Shown one piece after another: positions 39,177-48,092 of a DNA stretch of 64,000 bases. Both the position numbers and the translations under genes were made by a program. The stretch is from Acinetobacter sp. CS-2 (GTDB lineage Bacteria; Pseudomonadota; Gammaproteobacteria; Pseudomonadales; Moraxellaceae). Numbering within the stretch: the stretch's first letter is position 1; each line of letters opens with the position of its first letter. Location: positions 1,984,001-2,048,000 of the forward strand of contig NZ_CP067019.1 of the NCBI RefSeq assembly GCF_016599715.1, read 5' to 3'. The notes under the pieces were generated by a model. That model was not told the origin of the DNA, did no database searches, and saw only the letters and a program-made list of their open reading frames with translations.

Positions 39177-41570
39177 ATGAAGTCTGAACGCGGTATCGGT
39201 TTAGTGGCCCTTATTTTCTCAATATTAGTCATTGGCATCTTCTTAGCTTTTAGTATCTATTTAATCCGAATGGATAATATTGTACGCAATAAATTTGAAG
39301 GTCAACGCTGGGACATTCCGGCAAAAGTTTTTGCCCGTCCTTTGGAAATTTATAGCAATGCGCCGGTCAACCAGACAGACTTCTCTCAGGAACTCAAACT
39401 GCTGGGCTATAAAAGTTCTGATAGCTATGCCCAATCCGGCAATTATGTAAGCTCCGGTGATGCAATCTATGTGCATACCCGCGGCTTCGACTTTGGTGAC
39501 AGCGTTGAACCTGAGCAGGTGTTAAAAGTTACCTTTAATGATAATCAGATTGGTGAAGTCAGTGCAACCAAACCTTCTTCTACCGGCATTGCACGTTTAG
39601 AACCCTTACTGATTGGCGGAATTTATCCGCAACATAATGAAGACCGTGTGCTGATTAAGCTTAATAATGTGCCTAAACCGCTCATTGAAGCCCTGATCTC
39701 AACAGAAGACCGTAATTTTTATCATCATCATGGCATATCGGTTCGTGGTACAGCGCGTGCTGTAGTCAGCAATCTCACTGGTGGCAAACGTCAGGGCGGT
39801 TCTACCCTGACCCAGCAGCTGGTGAAGAATTTCTATTTAAGTCCGGAAAGAACCTTAAAACGTAAAGTCAATGAAGCGCTGATGGCCATGCTGATTGAGC
39901 TTCATTATGACAAAGATGAAATTCTGGAAGCGTATTTAAATGAAGTGAATCTGGGGCAAAATGGCAATTATTCAATTAATGGCTATGGTCTGGCTTCACA
40001 GTTTTATTTTGGCTTACCGCTACGTGAACTGAATATTGCCCAGCAGGCTTATTTAGTCGGTCTGGTACAAGGACCGTCCCTGTTTAATCCATGGAAAAAT
40101 CCGGAAGGTGCCAAAAAACGTCGCGATATCGTGTTACACAACATGCTGGTGATGGGGTATCTGACCCAAGAACAGTATGAACGAGAAGTTGCACGACCAT
40201 TAAATGTCATTGCAAAACCTACTTTGGGACCTGCCCGCTTCCCGGATTTCATGGATATTGTACGTCGACAGCTACGCACCGAATATCAGGAAGGCGACCT
40301 GACCAATCAAGGGTTAAAAATCTTTACCACGCTGGACCCGATTGCCCAAACCAAGGTACAGGAAGCATTTAAAGCATCTGTTTCCAATTTGGCCAATGCC
40401 AACCCGCAACGTTTAAAAGATTTGCAAGGTGCTGTTTTAATCTCTCATCCTGAAAATGGCGAACTGGTTGCCGCTTTAGGTTCGACTCAGGACTTTACTG
40501 GCTTTAACCGTGCGCTGGATGCAAAACGTCAGGTCGGTTCCTTGCTTAAACCGGTCATTTACTTAAGTGCAATCGAGTCTGGACGCTATAATTGGGCCAG
40601 TCCCATTGAAGATAGTGCCATCAGCATCTTAAGTGAAGGTAAAAACTGGACGCCTAGGAATTACAGTGGTGGTGCACACGGTGTTATTCCAATGTCGGAA
40701 GCCCTGGCAAACTCCTATAACCTCGCGGCAGTACGTTTGGGTCAGGAATTTGGTATTTCCACCTTTAGCAATCATCTGAAAAAATTTGGCGTGACTGCCA
40801 ATATTCCAAACTATCCGTCGATCTTCCTGGGTGCAATTGATATGTCACCGATGGAAGTGATGAGTATTTACGGCAATTTTGCAACCGGCGGTTTCAAATA
40901 TCCTATCAAGTCCATTCGCTCAGTGGTCGATTCCAATGGACGCCTGCTCGATCGTTATGGTCTGACGCCACAACAAACCATCGATGCTTCTGCAGCTTAT
41001 ATCTTAAACTATGGCCTACAACAAGTGATGAGCTCAGGTACGGGGCGTGCCGCTTATAGCGCTTTCCCTGCCGACTTGAAACTGGCAGGCAAATCAGGTA
41101 CCACCAATGATACCCGTGACTCATGGTTTGCAGGCTATTCAGGCAATTATCTCAGCGTAGTCTGGCTGGGTCTGGATAATAACAAGGTGACTGGTCTAAC
41201 CGGTTCTTCAGGTGCACTTCCGGTCTGGATTAATGTCATGAAACAGTTGCGTCAAAAACCGGTTAACTTGCGTCAAACTGACAGTGTGCAATGGCAATGG
41301 ATTGATCGTTCGACGGGTCATCTATCCGCACAAGGCTGTGAAGGTGCGATGTACATTCCCTTACTACGCAGTAACATGCCACGTCAGGCCACCGGTTGTG
41401 GTATACCGCATTATCAGGTAGAACCTGCTGACACACCTAATACTGAAAACAATCAGACACCCGTAGATCAAAACGATAGTATTGGTAACTATATTCGTGA
41501 AAGTGAGACTGAAACCCAGAACGATGGTTCTACCAATCAGGTCATTTCAAGCGGTAGTTATAACAATTAA
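39177..41570 (+). CDS. mrcB: Penicillin-binding protein 1B
   Basis: A bifunctional class A PBP that polymerises and cross-links peptidoglycan, anchored by one N-terminal membrane segment (about 8-28). About 797 residues. UB2H-like region, glycosyltransferase family 51 (ISTEDRNFYHHHGISVRGTARA, GGSTLTQQLVKN) and transpeptidase with active Ser in GSLLKPV (SxxK), SYN (SxN) and KSGTT (KTG-type). The start is the ATG at 39177 or a TTG one codon before; no ribosome site stands out. C-terminal Asn/Gln-rich tail. The TPR lipoprotein gene follows 15 bases later. Confidence 0.96.
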   Translation: MKSERGIGLVALIFSILVIGIFLAFSIYLIRMDNIVRNKFEGQRWDIPAKVFARPLEIYSNAPVNQTDFSQELKLLGYKSSDSYAQSGNYVSSGDAIYVHTRGFDFGDSVEPEQVLKVTFNDNQIGEVSATKPSSTGIARLEPLLIGGIYPQHNEDRVLIKLNNVPKPLIEALISTEDRNFYHHHGISVRGTARAVVSNLTGGKRQGGSTLTQQLVKNFYLSPERTLKRKVNEALMAMLIELHYDKDEILEAYLNEVNLGQNGNYSINGYGLASQFYFGLPLRELNIAQQAYLVGLVQGPSLFNPWKNPEGAKKRRDIVLHNMLVMGYLTQEQYEREVARPLNVIAKPTLGPARFPDFMDIVRRQLRTEYQEGDLTNQGLKIFTTLDPIAQTKVQEAFKASVSNLANANPQRLKDLQGAVLISHPENGELVAALGSTQDFTGFNRALDAKRQVGSLLKPVIYLSAIESGRYNWASPIEDSAISILSEGKNWTPRNYSGGAHGVIPMSEALANSYNLAAVRLGQEFGISTFSNHLKKFGVTANIPNYPSIFLGAIDMSPMEVMSIYGNFATGGFKYPIKSIRSVVDSNGRLLDRYGLTPQQTIDASAAYILNYGLQQVMSSGTGRAAYSAFPADLKLAGKSGTTNDTRDSWFAGYSGNYLSVVWLGLDNNKVTGLTGSSGALPVWINVMKQLRQKPVNLRQTDSVQWQWIDRSTGHLSAQGCEGAMYIPLLRSNMPRQATGCGIPHYQVEPADTPNTENNQTPVDQNDSIGNYIRESETETQNDGSTNQVISSGSYNN

Positions 41571-41585
41571 GGGTGATAATTGAGC

Positions 41586-42152
41586 ATGAACAGGCAATCT
41601 AAACGGCATAAACACGGGCTGATTATTCTGAGCTTGATCGCTTTGGCGGGCTGTCAAAACCTGCCTGCTCCCGAGAGCAAACAGCCACCAAAACCTGCCC
41701 AGACAGAAAAGCGGGACATTAAAACCCCTGCAGGCGTGGTCATTACCCCTTATGAACGTGAAGAAATTCAACGTAAAAAGATGCAGGTGATTGTTCCTGA
41801 ACAACAGAGCAAACAGCAGTTTGATGATGGCCGCCAGCTACCTGTATTTCAAAAGCTCATGCAAAAAACTCAACTCGCCTATAAGCAAGGGCAATGGAAT
41901 GAAGCTGAAGCTGCGGCATTGCAAGCTCAACGCCTTGCGCCGCAATCCGCTGAAACCTTCTTGTATCTGGCCCTGATTGCCAATAAAAAGAATCGGCCAG
42001 CAAATGCTCAAGCTTTGGCACAACGCGGGCTTAGTTATGCACAAACCAATGCGATGAAGAAACAGCTTTGGCAGGTCATTTTAAAAGCTGCACAACAGCA
42101 AAAAGATCAAAAAACCATTCAACAAGCGCAAAAAGCCCTGCAAGGCTTATAA
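41586..42152 (+). CDS. TPR-containing lipoprotein
   Basis: 188 residues. Signal peptide with lipobox LAGC, Pro/Lys linker, then a tetratricopeptide-like helical region (about 85-185: AYKQGQWNEAEAAALQAQRL, AETFLYLALIANKKNRPANA). Directly after mrcB on the same strand; the distance (15 bases) suggests coupling. By analogy with LpoB, an outer membrane lipoprotein that activates PBP1b, an accessory role in PBP1b function is attractive but unproven; no LpoB sequence similarity is visible. An upstream TTG at 41580 has AAGGG in better spacing. Confidence 0.75.
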   Translation: MNRQSKRHKHGLIILSLIALAGCQNLPAPESKQPPKPAQTEKRDIKTPAGVVITPYEREEIQRKKMQVIVPEQQSKQQFDDGRQLPVFQKLMQKTQLAYKQGQWNEAEAAALQAQRLAPQSAETFLYLALIANKKNRPANAQALAQRGLSYAQTNAMKKQLWQVILKAAQQQKDQKTIQQAQKALQGL

Positions 42153-42202
42153 ACTTGAGGAGATATTGAACCGATCGTCTCAATACATCCTCTGTCTTTG
42201 TT

Positions 42203-43102
42203 TTATAAAAATCTCATTCCGGCAATGCCATAGCCACCCTGCTCTTTAGCAATGGCAAGATCACCCGCCTGCATGCCGCCCAAGGCAAAAACCGGTATAT
42301 CGACCTGTGAAACCCAGCACTTGAACTGTTCCCATCCCAATGCTACAGCTTCTGGATGGGTGGCTGTAGGCAGAACCGGACTCAGCAAGATTGCATCACA
42401 ACCGATGTTTTGCGCCTGTTGCATTGAAGCCAAATCATGACATGCCGCAATGTAACGTTTACCGATCTGCAAATCACCCGGCTTTAATGCCATCAGTTGT
42501 GGCTGTTTTAAATGAATGGCGGAAATGGCTTGCTGTTGAATCAAGTTTAATTGTTCAAAAATATCAACATTGACAATCAGCTGAGATAAATGCTCCACAC
42601 TGCGCTTAGCCAGTTCCGTGAGCTGCTGCTGAGTTCCCTCGACACGCCAATATAACAACTGATCCTGTTTTAACTGTGCCAAATCATCCAGCTGCGCTGA
42701 AATTTTAATCTGATGGGGCCAATACAGGCGCTGAATTATGGCTAAATTGGCTTTAGGGAAATTTAGATTCAACAATTCTTCACGGCTGTACCAGCTCCAC
42801 GGCTGTTGAATTTCATTCAATAAAGCAGTCGGTACAACGGCATGAAATAAATGCAGCTTGACGATTACATCATCATATTCATGAACAATCACATCAAAGG
42901 CATGCCATTCATGCAGACCAATTCCCACTTCTTCATAAATTTCACGGCGGCATGCCGCCAAAGGCGTTTCACCCTCCTCCACTTTTCCTCCCGGAAATTC
43001 ATGTTTATTGCCCTGATGCTGTTTCGCTTCACGCCAGCCGACCAGCACATTGTTCTGATGGAGTAAAATTGCAATGGCAACATCAATGATGGGTTTAAAC
43101 AT
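42203..43102 (-). CDS. Nudix hydrolase fused to a thiamine-phosphate-synthase-like domain
   Basis: 299 residues. N-terminal Nudix domain (about 1-135) with a full Nudix box GGKVEEGETPLAACRREI then YEEVGI, resembling MutT, which clears 8-oxo-dGTP. C-terminal half (about 165-299) is a ThiE/TenI-type TIM barrel (HLKQPQLMALKPGDL, ILLSPVLPTATHPEA, VFALGGMQAGDL, GIAGMRFL). This two-domain architecture is known in gammaproteobacteria, with the barrel's role unclear. Convergent with the lipoprotein gene, divergent from hemP. Confidence 0.9.
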   Translation of the reverse strand: MFKPIIDVAIAILLHQNNVLVGWREAKQHQGNKHEFPGGKVEEGETPLAACRREIYEEVGIGLHEWHAFDVIVHEYDDVIVKLHLFHAVVPTALLNEIQQPWSWYSREELLNLNFPKANLAIIQRLYWPHQIKISAQLDDLAQLKQDQLLYWRVEGTQQQLTELAKRSVEHLSQLIVNVDIFEQLNLIQQQAISAIHLKQPQLMALKPGDLQIGKRYIAACHDLASMQQAQNIGCDAILLSPVLPTATHPEAVALGWEQFKCWVSQVDIPVFALGGMQAGDLAIAKEQGGYGIAGMRFL

Positions 43103-43176
43103 TCCCTGTTCCTCGGCATGAAAATATTACAGAGTGTAAGCAAATTTAAGTTTTTTATAAAATCTTAAATAATTAA

Positions 43177-43207
43177 TTGACAGAATTATTTGATAATGAT
43201 TATCATT
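43177..43207 (+). promoter_or_regulatory. hemP promoter with overlapping Fur box
   Basis: TTGACA (43177-43182) and TATCAT (43201-43206) are 18 bases apart. GATAATGATTATCATT at 43192-43207 is very close to the Fur consensus and covers the -10 box. It lies 35 bases before hemP, implying iron repression. Confidence 0.8.
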
Positions 43208-43241
43208 TAAATAATTTAATACCTACCACGGAATCGACGGA

Positions 43242-43412
43242 ATGAACGCACCATTTAGCCTATTTACCCGTAATAACGATACAGCTCACTCACTTCCCAT
43301 GCTGCACTCGAACAACCTGTTTGCTCTGGGACGAGAAATCAGGATTATGCATGCCGGAGAAGAATACCGTCTACGTTTAACCCGTAACAATCGTCTTATT
43401 CTGACCAAATAA
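43242..43412 (+). CDS. hemP: Hemin uptake protein HemP
   Basis: A 56-residue protein too short to stand out by length. The C-terminal 30 residues carry the HemP pattern (LGREIRIMHAGEEYRLRLTR, then LILTK). HemP proteins occur with TonB-dependent haem receptors and activate or support haem uptake. Preceded by GGAATCGACGG-type purine-rich sequence and a Fur box (43192-43207), followed by an intrinsic terminator at 43447-43477. No haem receptor gene is adjacent. It overlaps no other gene and is a monocistronic unit. Confidence 0.88.
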   Translation: MNAPFSLFTRNNDTAHSLPMLHSNNLFALGREIRIMHAGEEYRLRLTRNNRLILTK

Positions 43413-43446
43413 AAATAATTCACTCAACAATAATAAACGTGGAAAC

Positions 43447-43477
43447 AAGCAGTATGATCGCAAACATACTGCTTTTT
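43447..43477 (+). terminator. Terminator of hemP
   Basis: A perfect 10 bp stem AAGCAGTATG/CATACTGCTT (43447-43456, 43465-43474) followed by five T; it overlaps the qseC stop by two bases. Confidence 0.85.
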
Positions 43478-44819
43478 AACGCTGGATATGCACCGGAAAT
43501 TGCAGCTCAACTTTTAATCCACCATGTACTGATCGAGAAAAATGAATTTCACCGGTATGTAATTCAATAATCTTTTTACAAATCGACAGCCCCAGTCCTG
43601 AACCTTGTGTCTTGGTACCCAATGCCCGATAAAAGCGCTCACCCAGTCGTTCTAAAACATCTTCTGTCACAGCTTGTCCATCATCTTCAATCACGATGCT
43701 GATGTATGATTGCTTGTGCTGCATCTCAATCCATACATGACCATTTTGCCCAGCATAACGGATGGCATTGTCAAGCAGATTGCGCAGGCAACTGAAAATG
43801 AGTTTGTCATTGCCAGTAATCACTAGATTTTCGGCGAATTGTGTCTGGATTTGAATATTTTTCTCGGCTGCAAAGGGCTGTAAGGCTTGCAAGACCTCAT
43901 TGATCACCCTGTTCATATCCATTTCAGACTTGGGCAGTTGACCCGTATGGGCCGGGTCCAGTCGTGCCAGTAACAGCAAGTTTTCTAACACCTGTGTACC
44001 ACGGTTGACATCATTTTGAATACTCGCCAAGTCTTGGTCGAGGTCCGGATATTTACGTTTCAGTACCTGCAAACGCATTTGAATAGCCGATAAGGGCGAA
44101 CGTAATTCATGCGAAGCATCTGCAGTAAAACGCTGTTCTGCCACCAGAGATTGTTCAAGCCGCTGTAATAACTGGTTCAGCTGCCATACCATCGGCTGTA
44201 ATTCTTTTAATTCAGGTACTTGCTGCTGAATCGGTGCGAGATCATCCGCACTTTTAGCTGAAATTTCTCTGGACAGTTGATGAATGACTTTAAATTGGCG
44301 TTTCACGGCAAAGTGTAAAATCAGCCACTGAATGAACCAGAGCACAATTAAAATCAGGCCATAGCCCATGACATTTTGAGCCAAAGCTTTAAAGCGCTCT
44401 CCCATCGGCTGCAATAGCAATACCGAAGTATTCAGTTCAGGATTTTGCGAGGTGTAGATACGCCACAACTGCTGATCGTGCCAAATCAAATCATAACCTT
44501 CATCGGCATTATTTTTGAACGTTGAAGACAGATGGTCCAAATGGAAATTTTCTGATTCGCTCAGCACCTGTTGCTGATCTTTTAACTGGTATTGAATGTC
44601 AAATTCATCACTGAGTTCATCGACCTGTTGTCCTGAACTCGTACTTAGATCTGACATCAACAGCATATCTGCAATTTCATCCATGATCTGGTCTTGTACC
44701 TGCATGGTCTGGTACAGCGAAATCCCCACAAAAAGCAGCAAGGCCAAAACCCCAGCCAACATGGAACTGAATAATGAGGTCTTGATTAACCTGGTTTGTA
44801 GAGAAATGGCTTTTGACAT
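43476..44819 (-). CDS. qseC: Sensor histidine kinase (QseC-like)
   Basis: 447 residues: membrane segments at about 15-38 and 150-175, a short periplasmic loop between, a HAMP-like linker, DHp with the phosphorylated His in ADASHELRSPLSAI, and a catalytic domain with NLLDNAIRY (N box), VIEDDGQAV (G1) and GSGLGLSICKKI (G2). Similar to QseC/PmrB-type kinases. Starts one base after the qseB stop (TAG-T-ATG). The ygiW neighbour, found beside qseBC in E. coli too, supports the QseC name. Signal unknown. Confidence 0.85.
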   Translation of the reverse strand: MSKAISLQTRLIKTSLFSSMLAGVLALLLFVGISLYQTMQVQDQIMDEIADMLLMSDLSTSSGQQVDELSDEFDIQYQLKDQQQVLSESENFHLDHLSSTFKNNADEGYDLIWHDQQLWRIYTSQNPELNTSVLLLQPMGERFKALAQNVMGYGLILIVLWFIQWLILHFAVKRQFKVIHQLSREISAKSADDLAPIQQQVPELKELQPMVWQLNQLLQRLEQSLVAEQRFTADASHELRSPLSAIQMRLQVLKRKYPDLDQDLASIQNDVNRGTQVLENLLLLARLDPAHTGQLPKSEMDMNRVINEVLQALQPFAAEKNIQIQTQFAENLVITGNDKLIFSCLRNLLDNAIRYAGQNGHVWIEMQHKQSYISIVIEDDGQAVTEDVLERLGERFYRALGTKTQGSGLGLSICKKIIELHTGEIHFSRSVHGGLKVELQFPVHIQR

Positions 44820-44820
44820 A

Positions 44821-45480
44821 CTAACCCTGACTCATGCGATAGCCCAAACCACGAAGGGTCTTGATATACTGGCTGCCAATCTTTTTACGCAATTGATAGA
44901 TAAACACTTCTATGGCATTGCTTTCTATTTCATCGCCCCAGGCATAAAGTGAATCTTCCAGCTGTTCACGGGTAATTACATGCTCCGGCTTTTGCATTAG
45001 TTTATGTAAAATCTGAAATTCTTTGGCGGTTAGGTTGATGCTCTTTCCATCCTGAATAAGCGTTTTGGCCTGTGGATCGAGGACTAAATTTGCATAGCGC
45101 AGATATTGTTCGGCACTGCTTTGATGCTGGCGTAATTGCGAACGTACACGCGCAGAAAGTTCTTCCAGGCTAAAAGGCTTGACCAGATAATCATTGGCAC
45201 CCAAATCCAGCCCTTCAACACGGTCATGAATACTATCCCGTGCAGTAATAAAAATCACAGGGGTTTGTTGCTGATGCGCACGTAGAGCTTTAAGAATGTC
45301 GTCACCACTGGCTTGGGGTAGCCCACGATCGAGCAGAATACAGTCATACTGATGCTGTTCAATGGCTAAAATGGCATGATCGCCACGTTCCACCCAGTCA
45401 ATATTGTAGCCATCCATTTCCAACCATGTTTTGATGCTTTCTGCTTGGGAAGCATCATCCTCTGCCACTAAGATTCGCAT
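44821..45480 (-). CDS. qseB: Two-component response regulator (QseB-like)
   Basis: 219 residues of the OmpR/PhoB class. Receiver domain with acidic pocket AEDD, phospho-Asp51 in ILLDRGLP, Thr in ITARDS and Lys in VKPFSL; C-terminal winged helix (about 125-219) with LTAKEFQILHKLM and YQLRKKIG. Regulates genes with its partner kinase encoded directly downstream. Its own promoter must lie in 45481-45540, upstream of the ygiW terminator. Confidence 0.9.
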   Translation of the reverse strand: MRILVAEDDASQAESIKTWLEMDGYNIDWVERGDHAILAIEQHQYDCILLDRGLPQASGDDILKALRAHQQQTPVIFITARDSIHDRVEGLDLGANDYLVKPFSLEELSARVRSQLRQHQSSAEQYLRYANLVLDPQAKTLIQDGKSINLTAKEFQILHKLMQKPEHVITREQLEDSLYAWGDEIESNAIEVFIYQLRKKIGSQYIKTLRGLGYRMSQG

Positions 45481-45543
45481 GTCTTGTTCTCATGTCTGGA
45501 TATGTTTTTGTTTAAGATAACAGTTTTTTAAACCACATGATTG

Positions 45544-45574
45544 CAAAAAAACCACATGACATGCATGTGGTTTT
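45544..45574 (-). terminator. Terminator of ygiW
   Basis: An 11 bp stem AAAACCACATG/CATGTGGTTTT, loop ACATG, followed by a T run on the minus strand, between ygiW and qseB. ygiW is therefore a separate transcript unless read-through occurs. Confidence 0.82.
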
Positions 45575-45624
45575 GGGGAGAAATCAGGAAGAATCTCTTA
45601 CATCTTGATCTATCATGGCATCAC

Positions 45625-45987
45625 TTAAAAACGGATGGCATCCACATCAATTTCAATGCGTTTAGCCGGTTTGTAATCGATGTCGACTTCACCGATGATG
45701 GTCACTGGCGTTTTGGCATTTACGGATTTACCTTGCCATAACTCATCGTCAATCTCGACGGTCATAGTGCCGGTATTATCACGAAACTGGTATTTTTCAT
45801 CCCCGACTGCTTTTACCACATAGCCTTTAAGCTGTACCTTGCTGTCATCTTTTAAAGTTAAAGCCTGTTTAACCGTAGTGGCTTTTTGTGGTGCAATTGC
45901 AGCTTGATTTACGGTAGTATTTGCCACGGCGAATGTTGTTGCACCGACCAAAGCGGTCATTAAAGCTGCTTTAGAAATCATGTTCAT
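45625..45987 (-). CDS. ygiW: YgiW/YdeI family OB-fold stress protein
   Basis: 120 residues with a signal peptide (about 1-23, ending AVA) and a small OB-fold (BOF) domain: VKQALTLKDDSKVQLKGYVVKAVGDEKY, FRDNTGTMTVEIDDELW, VTIIGEVD. Periplasmic; E. coli YgiW (VisP) and YdeI aid stress tolerance and are linked to QseBC signalling. Start at the ATG at 45987 with GAGGG in front. Lies upstream of qseB on the same strand. Confidence 0.9.
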   Translation of the reverse strand: MNMISKAALMTALVGATTFAVANTTVNQAAIAPQKATTVKQALTLKDDSKVQLKGYVVKAVGDEKYQFRDNTGTMTVEIDDELWQGKSVNAKTPVTIIGEVDIDYKPAKRIEIDVDAIRF

Positions 45988-46085
45988 GCTCAAACCCTCA
46001 TTAAGTTGTTGCTCATTTCGATAGCATGATTAAAACAAATCAAGATGAGGTGAATCTTAAGATAGCTTCATTTTCAAACAGTATT

Positions 46086-47843
46086 TCAATTCAGTGGAAC
46101 AACGCGTAACACCTCTTCCAAAGTGGTCATTCCTGCCAGTACTTTACGCGCCCCCGCGATACGTAGCGGCTCAATCCCCTCTTTCTTAGCCTGATCACGG
46201 AGCTGGTTTAAAGTCGCATCTGCACCAATCAGCTGTTTGGTCGCAAGGCTTAAAGGCATAAACTCATAAATGCCGACACGTCCTTTATAGCCGGTATGGC
46301 GACATTCTTCACAACCCACCGCCTGAAATACGAAGTTTGGCATTTCCAGTGCATAATCAAAGGTTAAATGCTTCCATTCCTGTTCATTAATAAAGGTTTC
46401 CTGTTTGCAATGCGGGCAAAGTTTACGTACCAGACGCTGTGCCAGTACACCTAAAATCGTGGCTGAAGTTAAAAAGGGCTGTACCCCTAAATCATGCAGT
46501 CGGGTCAGACTGGATGGTGCATCATTGGTATGCAAGGTGGATAACACCAGGTGACCGGTTAATGCGGCCTGAATCGCCATATTGGCGGTATCCTGATCAC
46601 GAATCTCGCCGACCATAATGATATCCGGGTCTTGACGCATCAGCGCACGCACACCGTCGGCAAAACCTAAATCAATCCCCTGATTCACCTGCATCTGGTT
46701 AAAGCTCGGTTCCAGCATCTCGATCGGATCTTCAATGGTACAGACATTGACTTCTTCAGTTGCGAGCTGTTTGAGTGAAGAATACAGCGTGGTGGTTTTG
46801 CCTGAACCGGTCGGACCCGTGACTAAAATAATGCCATGACTGTGTGCAGTTAAAGCCTGCCAATCATTCAGTAACCCGCCTTCAAAACCGAGCTGCTGAA
46901 AACTGCGTACCAACACTTCCGGGTCAAAAATACGCATCACCATTTTTTCGCCAAAAGCGGTCGGCAAGGTGGATAGACGTAACTCAGTTTCCTGTCCTTT
47001 AGGCGTACGGGTTTTTAAACGGCCATCTTGCGGTTTGCGTTTTTCCGCCACATTCATGCGGCCTAAAATTTTAATGCGCGAAATCACGGCGGTCAGGGTA
47101 TTGGCCGGCATTTTATAAATGGTATGTAATACCCCATCAATACGGAAACGCACCTTGCCGGTATCTTTACGGGGTTCCAGATGAATATCACTGGCACCCT
47201 GTTCAAAGGCAAACTGCAACACCCAATCCACCAGCTTGACAATATGTTGGTCATTGGCATCCGGGTTTTGCGTATCGCCCAGTTGCAATAGTGCTTCTAC
47301 GCCTTTGTTATCACGGTCATAAGCACTGTTTTTTTGCGATGAATTAACCGCCCGGCTCACCTGATAATATTCCACCAGATAGCGCTGCAACTGATCCGGA
47401 CTGAGCAGTACACGCTGAATTTTTTTCGGGGCAATACTATGTTCAAGATTGGCCACCCACTCCGTTTTAAACGGTTGATCGGTGGCAATCAGGACTTTAT
47501 CCGGCTGAATTTCAACGGCCAGAATTTTATTACGCACAGCAAATTCTTGCGACATGATATTGGTCAAAGCACCAACATCGGCCTTCAAGGGATCAATAAT
47601 ATAAAAAGGAATATTGGCTTTGTCTGCAATCCACTGGCACAAGCGGTTTAAGGTTAAGGTCGATTGTGGATGCGCCTGATCGACCAGATTAAAATGTGCG
47701 ATCCACTGCAAGGGATGCCATTTCAGTTGCTCACGTTGACGGTGTGTGGTTTGGATCAGTAGCTTGTTACGTTCGGTAATACGTCCGTCTTTTTGTAGTT
47801 GTTCCAGACACCAAGATTTATCCATTTCAAAATTAAACTTCAT
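46086..47843 (-). CDS. GspE/PulE/PilB-family secretion ATPase
   Basis: 585 residues (frame reaches to 47867; MKFNFEMDK at 47843 is the likely start). N-terminal winged/N1E-like domain (about 1-170), then the hexameric ATPase: Walker A GPTGSGKTTTL, Asp box TIEDPIEML, Walker B IIMVGEIRDQDTA, His box LVLSTLHTND, and a zinc site CPHC with CEEC later. It powers assembly of type II secretion pseudopili or type IV pili. No pilC/pilD neighbour is present, and Acinetobacter type II secretion genes are dispersed, so GspE is more likely than PilB. Confidence 0.9.
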   Translation of the reverse strand: MKFNFEMDKSWCLEQLQKDGRITERNKLLIQTTHRQREQLKWHPLQWIAHFNLVDQAHPQSTLTLNRLCQWIADKANIPFYIIDPLKADVGALTNIMSQEFAVRNKILAVEIQPDKVLIATDQPFKTEWVANLEHSIAPKKIQRVLLSPDQLQRYLVEYYQVSRAVNSSQKNSAYDRDNKGVEALLQLGDTQNPDANDQHIVKLVDWVLQFAFEQGASDIHLEPRKDTGKVRFRIDGVLHTIYKMPANTLTAVISRIKILGRMNVAEKRKPQDGRLKTRTPKGQETELRLSTLPTAFGEKMVMRIFDPEVLVRSFQQLGFEGGLLNDWQALTAHSHGIILVTGPTGSGKTTTLYSSLKQLATEEVNVCTIEDPIEMLEPSFNQMQVNQGIDLGFADGVRALMRQDPDIIMVGEIRDQDTANMAIQAALTGHLVLSTLHTNDAPSSLTRLHDLGVQPFLTSATILGVLAQRLVRKLCPHCKQETFINEQEWKHLTFDYALEMPNFVFQAVGCEECRHTGYKGRVGIYEFMPLSLATKQLIGADATLNQLRDQAKKEGIEPLRIAGARKVLAGMTTLEEVLRVVPLN

Positions 47844-47908
47844 TATTATATGCCCCAAAACATTCACACACTATAACAAACTAAAGATCATCTCGCTTCA
47901 GTCCGTTG

Positions 47909-47940
47909 TTAGAAAAAGATATCCCCATATCTTTTTCTAA
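47909..47940. repeat. 14 bp perfect inverted repeat in a divergent promoter region
   Basis: Arms at 47909-47922 and 47927-47940 enclose CCCC. It lies between the GspE-type gene and the divergent MgtC-type gene, where a terminator for neither is needed; it may be an operator or the end of a short antisense RNA. Confidence 0.5.
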
Positions 47941-48092
47941 ACTGATTTATATAACCGTTTACTGCAAAATAAACTATAGCTGTTTTTCATCAGCATTATG
48001 CTTTTACTTTCGGACATTTATAGCCAATAATGCCGAATATGCTGTTTAATTCAGCAGCTGAATATGCATAACCCGATAATTGGATTTTTCCT

